A DNA stretch of 64,000 nt from Termitomyces sp. T153 (taxonomy: Eukaryota; Basidiomycota; Agaricomycetes; Agaricales; Lyophyllaceae). Where the stretch lies: the NCBI GenBank assembly GCA_018296165.2, contig JACKQL020000045.1, forward strand, positions 186,001 through 250,000, in the 5' to 3' direction. The translations under genes were made by a program, and so were the position numbers. This document shows, piece after piece, positions 28,173-42,392 of the stretch (positions within the stretch are counted from its first letter, which is position 1; the number at the start of each line of letters is the position of its first letter). The notes beneath the pieces are model-generated. The model did not search any database, was not told where the DNA came from, and saw nothing but the letters and a program-made list of their open reading frames with translations.

Positions 28173-28609
28173 AGTCGATAGAGAGTATCGGAAAGATGAT
28201 GTTGCAAAAGCAGCTGAGATCAAACGGTTTCCCCAAAGCATTGACGAAAAAGATGTTGTTGCGTTGGTGATGGGTTAGGAGATAAGTATACGATAGGACA
28301 GTGCGGGCATGTTCCTGGGTTTACCCGAGCCGGGTCTTCTCTCCATAAATCTGTCGGAATAACGATACTTGAGAAGTACAGAAATATCTGTATTACATAA
28401 TTTGTATGGCGCCCGCAGACAAACATCATTTATTTTTCTGTTCTCGATTTTTCATATCCACAGATTCGATATCGCATTGGCTACCTTTAGAACGTATTTG
28501 AAAATCAGACAAGACTAATGATGGAGGCGTCTGTGCGTGTTCTTAATTTTTTTTCGGACCAACTCGCTCACAAAACAGCAGACAGGGCTCGAATGTACTG
28601 AATCGCTCA

Positions 28610-31214
<2,605 letters not shown>

Positions 31215-31263
31215 TTATCATTCGTTTCATTGGAAGAAGATACTGCGTCTACGTATAGAATTT

Positions 31264-32758
31264 CTACGGATCTCCTACTTTCTTGACACCCACCACAACG
31301 CGATCGTTGCGTCTCCAGAACTCAACCATAATCTCTGCAAGTCTCTTTGGATCATCCTGTACATTAAATGTCAACAAATTGCAAACAGTAAGATTGAAGG
31401 CTTGACGAACCTCTTGCAACATGTGGCCGACGCCTGGTACGACAACCAGCTGAAATTTTCCCTGCATCTGACCAATCATGAGTTCGTTGTCTAGTCGGTC
31501 TGCTCCTGCTAGGACAAGTATACGAGCAGCGCGTGCTTGAAGAAAATTGCTTGAGAGTCCCTTGAACCAGCCTGACCTCGTAAAAAATAATACTCAAACT
31601 CAAATAGAAATCGCTTCACTTAGCCAATAAGGTGCAGTTGACCGTAAGGGCGTACGCCATTGATAAGGAAGGACTGCGGTTGGGTCGGAAACCATGATTG
31701 AAGGAATGGAGATCCGCGCGGAATGAGAATTTCGGATCGCCTTGGTGGATACACTGGAACTTATCATGACAAAGTTCCAAAGGAGCAAGAAGGACGTACT
31801 GCCACTCGATGGCTTCTTCGATGTTGTTAAACCCATCCGGTCGTGCGTTCAGTAGGTTGTTCATAAATGGCAAAGCGTCGATCGCAGATCCTGCTCACGA
31901 GTAATCGGTATTAGTATCGATAATAGAGAAAGCTGATCAGATTACCTTCTACTATATCCAAGACGGCAACACCGGTTATCCGATACTTGTGCTCGAGCAA
32001 ACTGGGACAGCTCCTTGTAACCACCGAACCTCCCATGCTGTGGCCGACCAACTAGAGCGCCAGAGTCAGTCGATGGTTTCCAAAGTCCCGAATATAATTA
32101 CCACAAGAGAAGGTGCGCTAGCAGGTTCGGGAAAAATTGTTCGTATGACTTCTGTAAAATCTTCTATCAGAACCTCAATCGAAAGATCCTCGTCCGAATG
32201 ATCAGATGTAGGTGTCGTTTTGCCTAAGACATCATTCATTAATTATCCCTTGTCAAAGGTGAGAGAACACGTACCGTGCCTGCGGGCATCTATAGCTAGA
32301 ACGCCACACTCTCCCTTAGTCATATCCGTCACCTCTTTTGCGAAACACGCGAAAGTCAGCCCTGAGTACCCGGCTCCGTGGTGGCAGATCATGACCGTCC
32401 CGTCTGCAAAGGTTGGGGAGGTGTAGTATACGCGGAAGTCGAGACCACGCGACGGAACGACAACTTGAAGAGCCTGTTGATAGCATGAAAAGGCAGATAT
32501 AGGTGCGTATTGAGGATTGGGCGGACGACTTGACTTAGGGTGTCGCCTCGGCCTGCAAATAACCAATCAGTACAAGACCCCTTGTCATGTCAAGCAAGTG
32601 ACTGACATAGCGGGCGGTCCCATGCCACTGCCGGGTAAGGATCCTATTATGTGAGCGGCTTCCTCGCTTTCGTGTTCTTCATCTTCCTCATCCCTCTGAG
32701 GTAGTGAAGGTAGTTGGGCTATACGGGCACTCAATGCCGAACGAAGTAGATCAGACAT
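31264..32758 (-). CDS. PPE1: Protein phosphatase methylesterase 1
   Basis: Removes the C-terminal methyl ester from the PP2A catalytic subunit. Exon 1 starts at 32,758 with MSDLLRSALSARIAQLPSLP and ends GMGPPAM. Later exons give VYYTSPTFADGTVMICHHGA and YSGLTFACFAKEV, then VLAIDARRHG; the nucleophile elbow LVGHSMGGSVV (Ser); GVAVLDIVEGSAIDALPFM; DPKFSFRADL-like sequence; ILVLAGADRLDNELMIGQMQ (acidic residue region); and FQLVVVPGVGHMLQEDDP with catalytic His. It ends KKVGDP. The oxyanion-side HHGAGYSG is typical of PME-1. All introns are about 50 nt. Convergent with RIX7: 49 bp separate the stop codons, so 3' ends probably overlap. Some small exon boundaries were not all fixed, but the set of motifs is complete. 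Confidence 0.92.
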
Positions 32759-33195
32759 CAGTTCGAGATTTTCAAGGTCTTGTAAAGATAAAAACTCTGT
32801 TCACAGAAAATATGTAAAAGCCTTTCAGTTATTCACAGTGATCGTGGTAAGTACGTACAATTGAAATCAATATTACTTGATCAGGTCTTGAGGGCAAGTC
32901 ACGGTAAACTTGCCATTTGCCAGAGCAAGATCTCTGGATCGAATATGACCAAGCAATCGCTTTCTCAGAGTTGCGGTGACTTCTTCATTTGGTCCGTTAT
33001 GAAAAGCGATAGATATTCCATCATAAATAGCAGTGTTCCATAATGAATAACGATATTCCACCATGAATAGTAGTTTTCCATAATGAATAGCAGTTGTTCC
33101 TTCATGAATACATTCATCGATAAGTCCAACACAATCTCACATTTTCAATACTACCGAAAGTCTTTTCCTTCTTCCGTCCATCGACGAGTATACGA
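32759..33195. other. Gap between PPE1 and the carboxylesterase gene
   Basis: 437 bp without a supported gene. It holds an AT-rich minisatellite at 33,012-33,112. Since both flanking genes are on the minus strand this is the 3' side of the esterase and the promoter of PPE1. Confidence 0.5.
33012..33112. repeat. Minisatellite, about 19-22-bp unit, five degenerate copies
   Basis: Five variants of ttccataatgaatagcagt follow one another, some with an inserted atattcca start. No longer-range copies were seen in the window. Confidence 0.75.
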
Positions 33196-35284
33196 TCAAT
33201 TCTGTTGGTCTGTAGCCTGACTCGCGATCAATTCACAGCGGTGAGTCTCAGGCTCTACTTCTTCCTCGACAAAGCTGCCACTGGCAGTCAGCGTCGCGGC
33301 TTGTTGCAGGACAATGCGAGGTCGCTCCTCGACACTATAAGAGGGCCATATAGGTGATCCGGAAAGCCTGTAGGTATTAGGATTCCCGGATCGGACGAAA
33401 GAAAGCCAGTAGGCGATCAACTCTGATGCAAAAGCATTCTCGATGGGCGTCATGGGGGTAAAAGTCGTTGTCCCGTTTACTCTGCGTATCCGATGCCGTA
33501 TTACGCAAAAAATCGTGAATGGTGATGTACAACTTACCCTGTGTTGGTACCGAGGAACATCATCCAGTTTTCCGCTGCATGGGCTACTCCCAGGCTAGGC
33601 GGGAGCGTTGGATTACGCTGATTGTAACGGTATGTCCATGCTGGAACATTATACGAGAAGTTTGTGGCCATAATGGTACGCTGTACAGCAGATCGACGAA
33701 GGTGCGAAAGGAACGTGAAATAAACACTTACAGCACATCTCACACTTACATCACCAGTCAACGTCTGCATGCGAAGATCATCTGCGAAATCTGATTCAGG
33801 GTATGCCTAGTCACATTTAACGAGACTCGTCGCATCAAGATGTAGCAAGTCGGTACCTCTTCCAATACGACAATATCCGCCGTAGTAAGCAAAGGGCAAT
33901 AGGATATCAAAGCAGCGGCTATCGTGTTCCCTCCAGTAAGAGTTTCATTGGTAGTCGCACTAGAGGTATATTGTCAGCAATCACTGATGGAGCGGGTATC
34001 AAGACATGCCCAACGATGAGAGGAACTGAGGCAAACTTTCCGGATGTTATAGATTGGGTCGGAAACTCAGTGAAAATCTTTCCATCCAGAACAGGATGAA
34101 ATGTCTTGTACGGAGAACCCGTGCTATCAGAAGATCCACCAGGTCAGAGCTCAGTGGATAACCAAACGGAGCAGGCAATCTCACAAGGCAGATGAGCTAC
34201 CGGCATCCTGCGCGCGTGCTAAAGCACTGACGCTAGCAGACCTTAGACAAGCTAGCTGTTCCATCGTCGACCCAGATCCGCACCCAGCATGCTGCGCATA
34301 AAATTGGAACAAAGGCTGGTGACAGGTTAAATCCAACATGAATCAAAAAAAGCGAGTGACATCACCTCTTGTTGTTCGGGCGTAGGCAAAGGCGTTCTGA
34401 ATACACTTTGAGCAATTGCTCCTGTGAATAACTCGTTGTCCTTGTTGGCAATGAGATGAAGTTCAACAGAGCTTCCTCCCGCGCTCTCTCCGTTGATAGT
34501 TACTTTGTCGGGATTGCCACCAAAGCTTGCAATGTGACTTTTTACCCAACGCAATGCCTCTGTTTGATCTAGGAATCCAGCGTTGAAGTCACCGAGTTGT
34601 GAATCTTCGAATTCCGGCAACGCGAGGAATCCAAAGGAAGAAAGACGATAGTATACCGACACGATCACGACATTTGGGCTTTGACGGATCCAATGGTCGA
34701 AGGGCCAATTCGCCGGATTTCCGAAAGTATAGCCTAATAGACTTCAGCTTTGACTCGAAATGAGGAAGATAGGTTAATTCTAACCTCCACCGTGTATATA
34801 TACAAGAACAGGTACTTGTAAAAGTCAAAAATGAAGAACGTCTAAAAGTCAACTTTCACTCACAGTTACTCCCATTTTTTGCATCGGCAGGCGTATAAAT
34901 GTTAACTTTGAGGCAATCTTCACTGCCAGCACCACCTGCATCTCCATCTACACCCTAATTTAGCGGAACATCTTTCCTATGGAGATCAAATTCACCTCCT
35001 GTGGTGCCTTGGATACAAAAGGCAGGATAGAAAGTTGCATTGATCACAGCTCCACTGGCTTCGAGGGAGACTCGTACTGTATCCAAAGGTAGCGGCGCAC
35101 GGAACCTTCTTTCGCCTAGCGGAGGTTCAGCATACGGGATCCCTAAAAAAGCAACAGTATTTGGAAAAGTACGGTTCCCAAGGTATTTGGCATAACCCGT
35201 GTCGACGATGGGATCCGTAGCCTTTTGGGTAAAGACATTTGGAACGAGACTTGAAATGATAACACCAGAAAGTGAGAACCACAT
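33196..35284 (-). CDS. Secreted type-B carboxylesterase/lipase
   Basis: A serine hydrolase of the carboxylesterase/cholinesterase family. The start at 35,284 gives MWFSLSGVIISSLVPNVFTQ, a plausible signal peptide, rather than the upstream in-frame ATG at 35,401. Motifs in order: VAFLGIPYAEPPLGERRF; EDCLKVNIYTP; VLVYIHGGGYTFGNPANWP (oxyanion loop); ALRWVKSHIASFGGNPDKVT; INGESAGGSSVELH (catalytic Ser); near the C terminus LGVAHAAENWMMFLG (catalytic His) and ELIAYWLSFVRSGNPN. At least seven short introns; junctions at about 35,009/34,950, 34,864/34,814 and 34,790/34,733 preserve frame. The middle (33,800-34,320) was not fully resolved. Substrate cannot be told; secretion suggests an extracellular lipid or plant ester. 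Confidence 0.88.
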
Positions 35285-35973
35285 TGTGGGGGAAATTATC
35301 TTATTCCCCACGCTCGCGCGAACATAGTCAGTTTTTAGGGTCCGTTCGGTAAATTTACCCGTAGATATTTTAGACGTATGTACCCACCCGAGAACCTGCA
35401 CTTGCTGGGGAAATGTGACAGAGTGTGACTGTTTGTGTCAAGATGCTTGCACTGTCGGCGTGCAGAAACATTGCTGTAATGGCATAAATGCCTTTACATG
35501 AATTAGGAGTCCGAGGTGCGCCCTTGGAAATGATCTCGTTAACATGTGCTGCAGCCCTCACTCAAATTGCCTTCCTGAAGTTGCTAGCATCCTCTACTCA
35601 GTGCTCAACAAGGAAGGCCATCAGTCTCTTTTTAATTGGATCTGACTAAGAGGCGCGAGGCTTCCTGGCTCTGCCTTTCCCAGTTGAAGGTGTTGTTTTA
35701 GAGAGTTGAGAGGCCTGAGAAGCATGAGTGACAGCCATAATAGCTATGGAACACGTTGAGGACCAATTCATGGTTGTTACTATATATGATAGCCACGAGA
35801 AATGGGACCCAAGCAACCACGTGACATAAATTGCTAGATATAGACAACTCTGAGACTCCGCTGGATGACCGCCTTGCTTTCATTCACTAAGTATAAACTC
35901 ATGTCATTTCCTATTCTTCAATATATATATCTATATCCTTCCACGGAGAATGTGAGGATGATTGACATGCAAG
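35285..35973. other. Intergenic stretch before Gypsy-C
   Basis: About 690 bp with no recognisable gene or RNA. It should hold the esterase promoter. Minus-strand frames at 35,370-35,561 and 35,698-35,883 show no family pattern. Confidence 0.5.
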
Positions 35974-36182
35974 TGTGATCCTGTGGCTAACACAGACGGA
36001 TTGGGATTGCACATGATCAGGAAGTATATGTTTGTTTAGACAGAACCTCATTCTACAGTTACTTATATTGCCACAGTACTGATTACTTTTACTTCCCTCT
36101 CTTCTGCTTGTACTAGACTTATGGACTCATTACTCTCTGCAGATACTATGTTGTCCTGTTCTGGTGCTTGTGTCTTGAGTAC
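35974..36182 (+). repeat. Gypsy-C 5' LTR
   Basis: Starts TGTGATCCTGTGG and ends TCTTGAGTAC. It matches 40,128-40,165 and 40,879-41,044. About 209 bp, a short LTR. A TATAT stretch at about 36,064 may be the TATA box. Confidence 0.8.
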
Positions 36183-36190
36183 CCATTCAC

Positions 36191-36607
36191 ATGCAAGGCA
36201 AGGATAAAGAGGTCAGTGAGTTGAAAGATTTTCAGAAGTGGTTAGAGGGGGTCAGGGTTCATGACAACAAACATCACTTCTCAGAGAAAAGGCAGTGCAA
36301 GAATGCTGATGAACCCATCTGTGCAGCAAAGAAACCCCTTCTGACAATGGCCAAGCACAATGTACAGGCTTTACATAAAGGTATGGTGTCAACTCCAGGG
36401 ACCACAAAGGTTTCACCTCTGATGATAGAGGAATGCAAGCCCCTGGTCACTGACAAAGGATGTTTTGAGTGTCACATCCCTTTCACCAATCATTGTTCTC
36501 ATGACTGCAAGAATGGTTTCCCTGACTTGTTATCATACCAGACCATTACTCAGACTATCATTAACAAGTATAAGGCATCTCAAGCAAGAGCCACAAAGCC
36601 AGCTTGA
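36191..36607 (+). pseudogene. Gypsy-C gag, C-terminal remnant
   Basis: A 138-codon frame includes KGCFECHIPFTNHCSHDC with GFPDLLSY, the zinc-knuckle block of this gypsy lineage (C-x2-C-x6-H-x4-C then NGFP), plus upstream LEEC-like sequence. The capsid part that should precede it is missing, so the region between LTR and gag has been deleted. Confidence 0.75.
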
Positions 36608-36699
36608 CAACTACTATAGCAGCCATCACATCATGTACCATTGCAGGATGGTCTGCAGAACCAAGTACCTCAATTGCAGCTGTGGCTCCAGTGCTGCCT

Positions 36700-38370
36700 G
36701 ACTCACCAAAAATGAGAGTATATGCAGATGATGCAGACCTGTCTGGATTTACAGACGACTTGGTAAGTACTGCTCCTTTATCAGTACCACATTTTGTTTG
36801 GCAGGCATTACTAGATGGCTTAAGTGTCACAGGCCCACTGGTTAATAGTGAAGGAGTTGAAGTTTGTGTGTAACCAAAGGCTGGAATGTTCAGAATGTTT
36901 GGGACTGTTTGAGGTGGTTTCTGAAGTAAATGTAATTGCTGCAATCTGAGAACACATTGAGGAACTGGAAAATGCTCAAGCCCTACTGGATTATGGCATA
37001 CACATGAAGGCTGAGTTTGCAGATGTTTTTGAGCCAATAGCTCATGTGAAAGACTTGCCTCATAACATGCTAGCAGAAATTAGGTTGAAGGATGTAAATC
37101 AGGCATTTAAGACATGTTCATATCAATGTCCCCATAAATACTGTGAGACATTGGAAAACATTGATCAATGAGCATCTGATGGCTGGTTGTATCCAACCAT
37201 CCTCTTCTTTATTTGCTTCCTCAGCCTTCATTATTGCTAAAGTGGACCCTACAGCTCCTCCAAGGTGGGTGAATGATTTTTGGGATCTGATTGCAAACAC
37301 TATACCAGATAGCCACACTCTGCCATGCATGGAGAATACATTGAATGACTGTGCCAAAGAGAAAATCTTTGCCATGATTGATTTGATGAACATGTTCTTC
37401 CAGATGCCCATGCATCCAGCTCATGTACATCTGACAGTGGTCTCAACACCCTTTGTATTGTATGAATGGCTTGTGATGCCAATGGGTCTTTGTAATGCAC
37501 CTACAATTCACCAGTGCAGGATGATGATGGCATTGTGGGATTACATTGGGAAGTTCTGTCATGTCTATCTGAATGATATTGTTATTTTGTCTGAATCAGT
37601 CAACAAACACCATGAGAACATATGCAAGGTCTTGGAAGTACTGAGGGCTGCCTGCCTATTTGCAAATCTAAGAAAATGTCACCTGTATGGTATGAGTATT
37701 GACTTCCTTGGACATAACATTTCTGCTGATGTAAATTGAAGCTGACAATACAAAGGTGGAAGTGAATCATGGACTGCCCAAGGCCAAAATCAACTCAAAA
37801 AGTCCAGTCATTCTTGGGGATGGTTTGGTACATTGTGATCTTTTTGCCTTGGCTAGCTGAGCATATGAGGGTCCTACACAAACTTACAACTCATTATTGT
37901 GATCTGGTTTTCTCTCAGTGGATGACTAGCCAACAAAATGCATCTGATGTGATTGAGGAGATTGTTGTTGGTCATAAGTGTTTGACAACTATTGACCATG
38001 AGGACAGCTCAAAGACTATCTTCATCACAACAGATGCAAATGATTTTTGGTTGGTCACCATTCTGTTGTTTGGGGAGACCTGGGAGAGTGCATGACTGGT
38101 GATGTTTGAGAGTCAAACTTTCAAAGGTCCAGAACTCAATTATCCTGTCCATGAGAAGGAACTGTTAGTGATCATCCAAGCCTTGAATGGTATGCAGACC
38201 TTTTTGGTGCCAAGTCCATGGTATTCACTGACCACAAGACCCTGCTCAATTTTGACAAGCAGTGTGATCTGTCTCAGCACCAGGCTTGCTGGATGGAATC
38301 TCTGTCATAGTTTGATTGCAAAATAGTATATAATAAAGGTGAGGACAACACAGTTGCTAATGCACTTTCA
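36700..38370 (+). pseudogene. Gypsy-C protease remnant, reverse transcriptase and RNase H
   Basis: After a poor protease-linker region, RT is in 36,990-37,739: ADVFEPIAHVKDLP, PPRWVNDFWDLIANTIPDSH, FAMIDLMNMFFQMPMHP, LVMPMGLCNAP and FCHVYLNDIVILSE, where the first catalytic Asp after the Tyr-Leu pair is Asn. A stop follows ISADVN. The thumb/connection and RNase H continue at 37,769-38,326 with VQSFLGMVWYIVIFLPWLA, IFITTDANDFW (RNase H Asp) and LNYPVHEKELLVIIQAL. Several stops and frame changes make it inactive. Confidence 0.88.
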
Positions 38371-39735
38371 AGGCTACTTGTGGACTTGCTATGTTCATGC
38401 TTGTCAGTGGCAGCTGCCCCTGACTTGACAGAGTTAATTCATGACAATGATGTCATAACTAGTTGTATTGGTGCTGTTCCGCCAGTAGGACCTGTCTCCC
38501 CATTCTTGGCTTCCTTTTCCCTCATGCATGTGTTGTCAGAGTGTGAGGTGGTGGAGATGGTTACACCACCAACAATGATGGCATACTGGCCAAGATTAAG
38601 AGAGGGATTCAAGGTCAACTCATGGTGTAAAAACCTGGTGGAGGCTTTGCAGGGGATGTCTGCACTTTTTAGCTGTGATGGCTTTTGGTTTGTTGGATCT
38701 CATCTGATGGTGCCATGCTGCCATGCTTTGGTTCAGTATGGAAGATTTTTCCAATTGGCACACAACTCTCTGGGACATTTTGGTTTTGAAAAGGCATACA
38801 AAGCCCTGTGATAGTCATATTACTGGCCCATGGTGAGATGAGATTTGGAATTTATATATATACTAGCATTTTGGGACTGTCAACACCTGAAAGCATTGTC
38901 AGTGTGGCCAATGGGGCCACTGCATCTGTTGCACATTCCTAATGCATGTGGGGATTCAGTTGCAATTGACTTCATTGGACCATTACCTGTTGATGACAGT
39001 TGTAATTGCATATTGTCCATGATGGACTGGTTACATTCAGATGTGCAAATTGTGCTGATGTGTACAGACTTGATAACACAGGAGTTAGCTGAACTGCTTT
39101 TTGAGCAATTTTATTGTGAGAATGGATTGCCCACTAGCATTGTCTGTGATAAGGATAAGTTGTTTGTGTCCAAGTTTTAGAAACACTTGACAAGACTGAC
39201 TGGTATTTTCTTGAAAATGTCAACTACACACCATCCAGAAACAGATGAGGCAAGTGAGTGGTCCAACAAGACCATTAACCAGGGATTGAGATTCCATGTG
39301 GATAGAATCATCATGGTTGAAAAAGAGCTTTGCCTTGCATACATTTTGATATCATGAGCATGGTGAATCAATTGACAGATTCCTCACTGTTTCAATTGCT
39401 TATGAGTACTCCAAGGTGGTTCCTCCCTTATTGCTAGCAGGCAGACCAATGCAAGCTGAGGAGCAGTTGGCTAGGTAGGTGATTGAGCAGCTCTGCATTG
39501 ACACAGAAATTGCTTATGATAACTTGTTCCAAGCTAGGGGGCAGCAGGCTGCAGGCAAACAAGAAAAGGCTTAACAATTGTCTGTTTGAAGTGGGATAAC
39601 ATGGCCCCAATATGACAGATTGTTTAGGATTACAGCCATTCATGCTAAATTGTCTAATGTCACTGTTTTTATCTGCAGGCAATGGAGCAATATGTTCAGT
39701 ACCATACCTTGAAACTGATTCTGTGAGAATGACAA
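38370..39735 (+). pseudogene. Gypsy-C integrase, broken
   Basis: The zinc-binding region has LAHNSLGHFGFEKAYKAL (His pair), but the Cys pair is degraded. The core shows VAIDFIGPLPVDDS (first Asp), TSIVCDKDKLFVSKF (second Asp) and HPETDEASEWSNKT in another frame (Glu region). Stops at 38,811, 39,178 and others. The minus-strand frames here are shadows. Confidence 0.85.
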
Positions 39736-39739
39736 GACT

Positions 39740-39970
39740 TTGTTTCCATCTCATCAGATGGTCAAACCTGGACCTGTTTTTGCATTAGATACAAATTGCA
39801 AGGAGTTTTTTGTGGAGAAGATTGTAAACTCAAGAAGGCATGGGTGTAAATGGCAATATCTGGTTTGTTATGTTGGTTTTGGCCCTGAACATGACAAGTG
39901 GTTCTCAGGTAGGGAACTTGAGAATAACAGTGTTGGACAACTGGTTGGCAGGAATTGGGTTGGGAAGTAA
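39740..39970 (+). pseudogene. Gypsy-C chromodomain
   Basis: A 76-codon frame contains FFVEKIVNSRRHGCKWQYLV followed by CYVGFGPEHDKWFSGREL, an alignable chromodomain (consensus YxVEKILxxRxxxxxxxYLVKWxGYxxxxxTWEP), with Trp/Lys changes at the aromatic cage. It lies immediately upstream of the PPT. Confidence 0.85.
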
Positions 39971-40113
39971 TATTCTTTTTTCTTCTTCATGTTCCTGCCA
40001 CTGGTAGCATTTCCCATGGGGTTTTTGATGCACCCATGCAAGCAGTTTGTTTGTGCCTCCCCTGCTTCCCTTTGTGCTTGTGCTTTCATTTACATGACAT
40101 TTTCCTTTTTTTT

Positions 40114-40127
40114 GGTGAGGGGAGGAG
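40114..40127 (+). other. Gypsy-C polypurine tract
   Basis: GGTGAGGGGAGGAG directly precedes the LTR start TGTAATCCC. Confidence 0.75.
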
Positions 40128-41044
40128 TGTAATCCCATGGCTAACACAGATGGATGAGGATTGCACAGTTGCCTATGTCTAGCTTTGAGCATAGGAACTT
40201 TCCTTTTTGTAGCAGACCAATACCCCTCCTCCTTCAGCACATTCCAGACAGTCTGAGGAGAGACAGGATTGGAAATGATGTTGTTGACAAAATTGGTGGC
40301 CTGAACAGCTGTATCAAGTCTCCCAGTTGAGATTTGTCAAACAATAGCCTGTTTATTATGTGAAGCTTAGCTGGATGGCCTCCAGGATGGTTTTCCTTGT
40401 CCACCTCCAACTCTCTACTGATCCTCCCAATAGTAGACTTCCCTAGACCAGTTTTAGCCTCAATCTGGCACAGAGAATACCCTTGAGCAAGGAGAGAAGC
40501 AACACTAGAGCATTGTGCAGGAGAAGTAGCTTTCATGGTGGTAGTTCAACCAACTTGAACCACTCTCAAATATACCCAAACATGGTCACATGACTCTGTT
40601 GATATTCCCACATGCAACTTACTCTTTATTTCTGACTAAAATAGGGATAAATCTGCAAAGTTGAAGATGCTCAAAAAACTGTTCCAATGAGTGAGTATTT
40701 TAAAATGGCCATTACTCCATCAGTTTTGATTTAAATTACATAAGCTAAGATGCAATTTGTAGCTGCAATGCCATAGTATTTTACATGATTTAACCAAAAT
40801 TTTAGATACTTCCAATCCTTCATGCCAATGTCATCTTTCAAAAAGTATAAAACATTGGGACAGTTTTTTTAGCCACTGTATGTTTGTTTGGATGGAACCT
40901 TATTCTACAGTTACTTATATTACCACAGTGCATACAGTCCTGATTACTTTTACTTTCCTCTCTTCTGCTTGTACTAGACTTACAGACTCATTACTCTCCC
41001 AAAATACTATGGGGTCCTGTTCTGGTGCTTTGTGTCTCGAGTAC
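40128..41044 (+). repeat. Gypsy-C 3' LTR, interrupted
   Basis: Matches the 5' LTR from TGTAATCCC to GCAC (about 40,165) and from TATGTTTG (40,879) to CGAGTAC (41,044). About 15 bp of LTR are missing at the left junction with the Tc1 relic. Confidence 0.82.
40168..40878 (-). mobile_element. Truncated Tc1/mariner element with N-terminal half of a transposase
   Basis: The right end reads, on the minus strand, CAGTGGCTAAAAAAACTG next to a TA, as expected for a Tc1 terminal repeat. Inward lies a transposase start at 40,536 with two helix-turn-helix parts: QCSSVASLLAQGYSLCQIEA, KSTIGRISREL and the linker DKENHPGGHPAKL. It then continues after frameshifts as VWNVLKEEGYWSATKRKV up to about 40,185. 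There it meets the LTR, so the DDE catalytic half and the left terminal repeat are gone. Non-functional. Confidence 0.8.
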
Positions 41045-42392
41045 GTGCGGACACGCATCCCACAGAATCACAGCAAGGAACTAATATTTGACATGTATAA
41101 AAATGAGAATTTTTAGTTTCATATAGGTTATTTTTTGTATACTGCCCAACATGGACAAAAATGCCCTGCCAAAATAGGTTATGTCAAAAAAAAATAAATG
41201 GGGATCCAGGACCAACCAACTATGTCAGAAATTGACCATGTGGGACCCCCTTGGACAGAATTATTTCAGAATACTTACATGATCAGGTGATGTTACGGCA
41301 CATTATGCTTACTCACTGGGGAAAGTGACTAGTGTGACTAGTGTTAGCCGCTTCGAATCGGTGACTTGAAAACATCTACGATATAAGGTTAACAACAGAA
41401 GATATCCTCGTGATTAATTGGGCTACTGAGTTACACTCACTACATGGCCAGCCAAAAAATCTTGCTCTCCAACAGAAATCTTTTGACCTGAAGCAGGGGA
41501 GGTTATAGACGTTATTCCACATGATAACATCTCAACTCACTTGACCAGCTACTCGGATAAACAAATACGCCGTGTGAAAATCTCTAGGCAATGATGGTAT
41601 CCGACGCTATCTCGGGGTAAAGTGCACGCGCATATTGTCCATACGGTAATATCGGTTATCCAGTCTATGGTAATAGTTCGCGCAGGCAAAGATTGCGGCA
41701 CCCGGGAACGATGTGGCGACAGAGACAAGAGGAGTGACATTGAATGAAAATCGCATGATATTGATACTTAGTAGACAGATTCGAAATTATCTTTTTCGTC
41801 AGGGGGTATTTGAAGGAGGATGCGAAGAGACACAAAATGAGCTTGTTTTCGAGGCGAGGAGGGCGAAGACCAGCTTACAGGACTACAAACTGTTCCTGAA
41901 TACGATCAATATCTGTGTTTGTCGAGTAGTGATGGCTGATATGATGGTCCCCGAACAAGTTTTACCCACAACATCAGAGTATAGGTCCAACTACGCTTGG
42001 TACATGCTATGCAGCCTTTTGTGGGTCGCTCGGATATGAGCAGGCAAGCAAAAGACGAGGGGCGCAAGTCATCGGAAGTTGACGGTGACCGAATTCGGAC
42101 AATTAGAATCATGTCAATTGGGATCAATAATCTGCAAGTTGGGCGGGGCTTGCAATCGGATATGTAATCCTATCGGGGAACGGTGCCTCATCCCTCATAC
42201 GACCGTACACATCTGATGTCAAGCTGCATCCGTACTGCAAGGAATTTGATTCAGTCAATGTTACTGCAACTTCCAAGTGGGTATAAAATGTGCTTCCATC
42301 AAACCCTTGGGGAAAGGAGAATCAGTCAAAGGCTCGAAAATGATATATTGACTGTGAGGTATGTAGGCAGATAAAACCATCCTTGTGGTATA
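41045..42392. other. Intergenic stretch, no gene seen
   Basis: About 1.35 kb. Frames at 41,549-41,740 (-), 41,713-42,039 (+) and 41,906-42,127 (-) have no recognisable pattern. It contains the 3' flank of NAS6. Confidence 0.45.

Larger units (their letters stand above)
35974..41044 (+). mobile_element. Gypsy-C: decayed Ty3/gypsy chromovirus
   Basis: LTRs at 35,974-36,182 and 40,128-41,044 (the latter split by a Tc1 relic) flank truncated gag, RT, RNase H, integrase and chromodomain on the plus strand. The family is a common Agaricomycete gypsy lineage, recognised by its gag knuckle block and the RT block LPRWVNDFRQLN-type. CpG is nearly absent and substitutions such as Asp to Asn in the RT box fit C-to-T decay. 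No clear target duplication was found. Confidence 0.92.

Noticed and set aside
33010..33115. CRISPR-like array
   Set aside because: Units are contiguous with no spacers and the genome is eukaryotic; it is a degenerate minisatellite.
35974..36200. acatgcaag on both sides of the Gypsy-C 5' LTR as a target duplication
   Set aside because: One copy lies between LTR and gag, where a PBS belongs, and there is no match after the 3' LTR.
41713..42039. Plus-strand 108-codon ORF downstream of Gypsy-C
   Set aside because: No recognisable family, no splice partners, and opposite strand frames are equally long.
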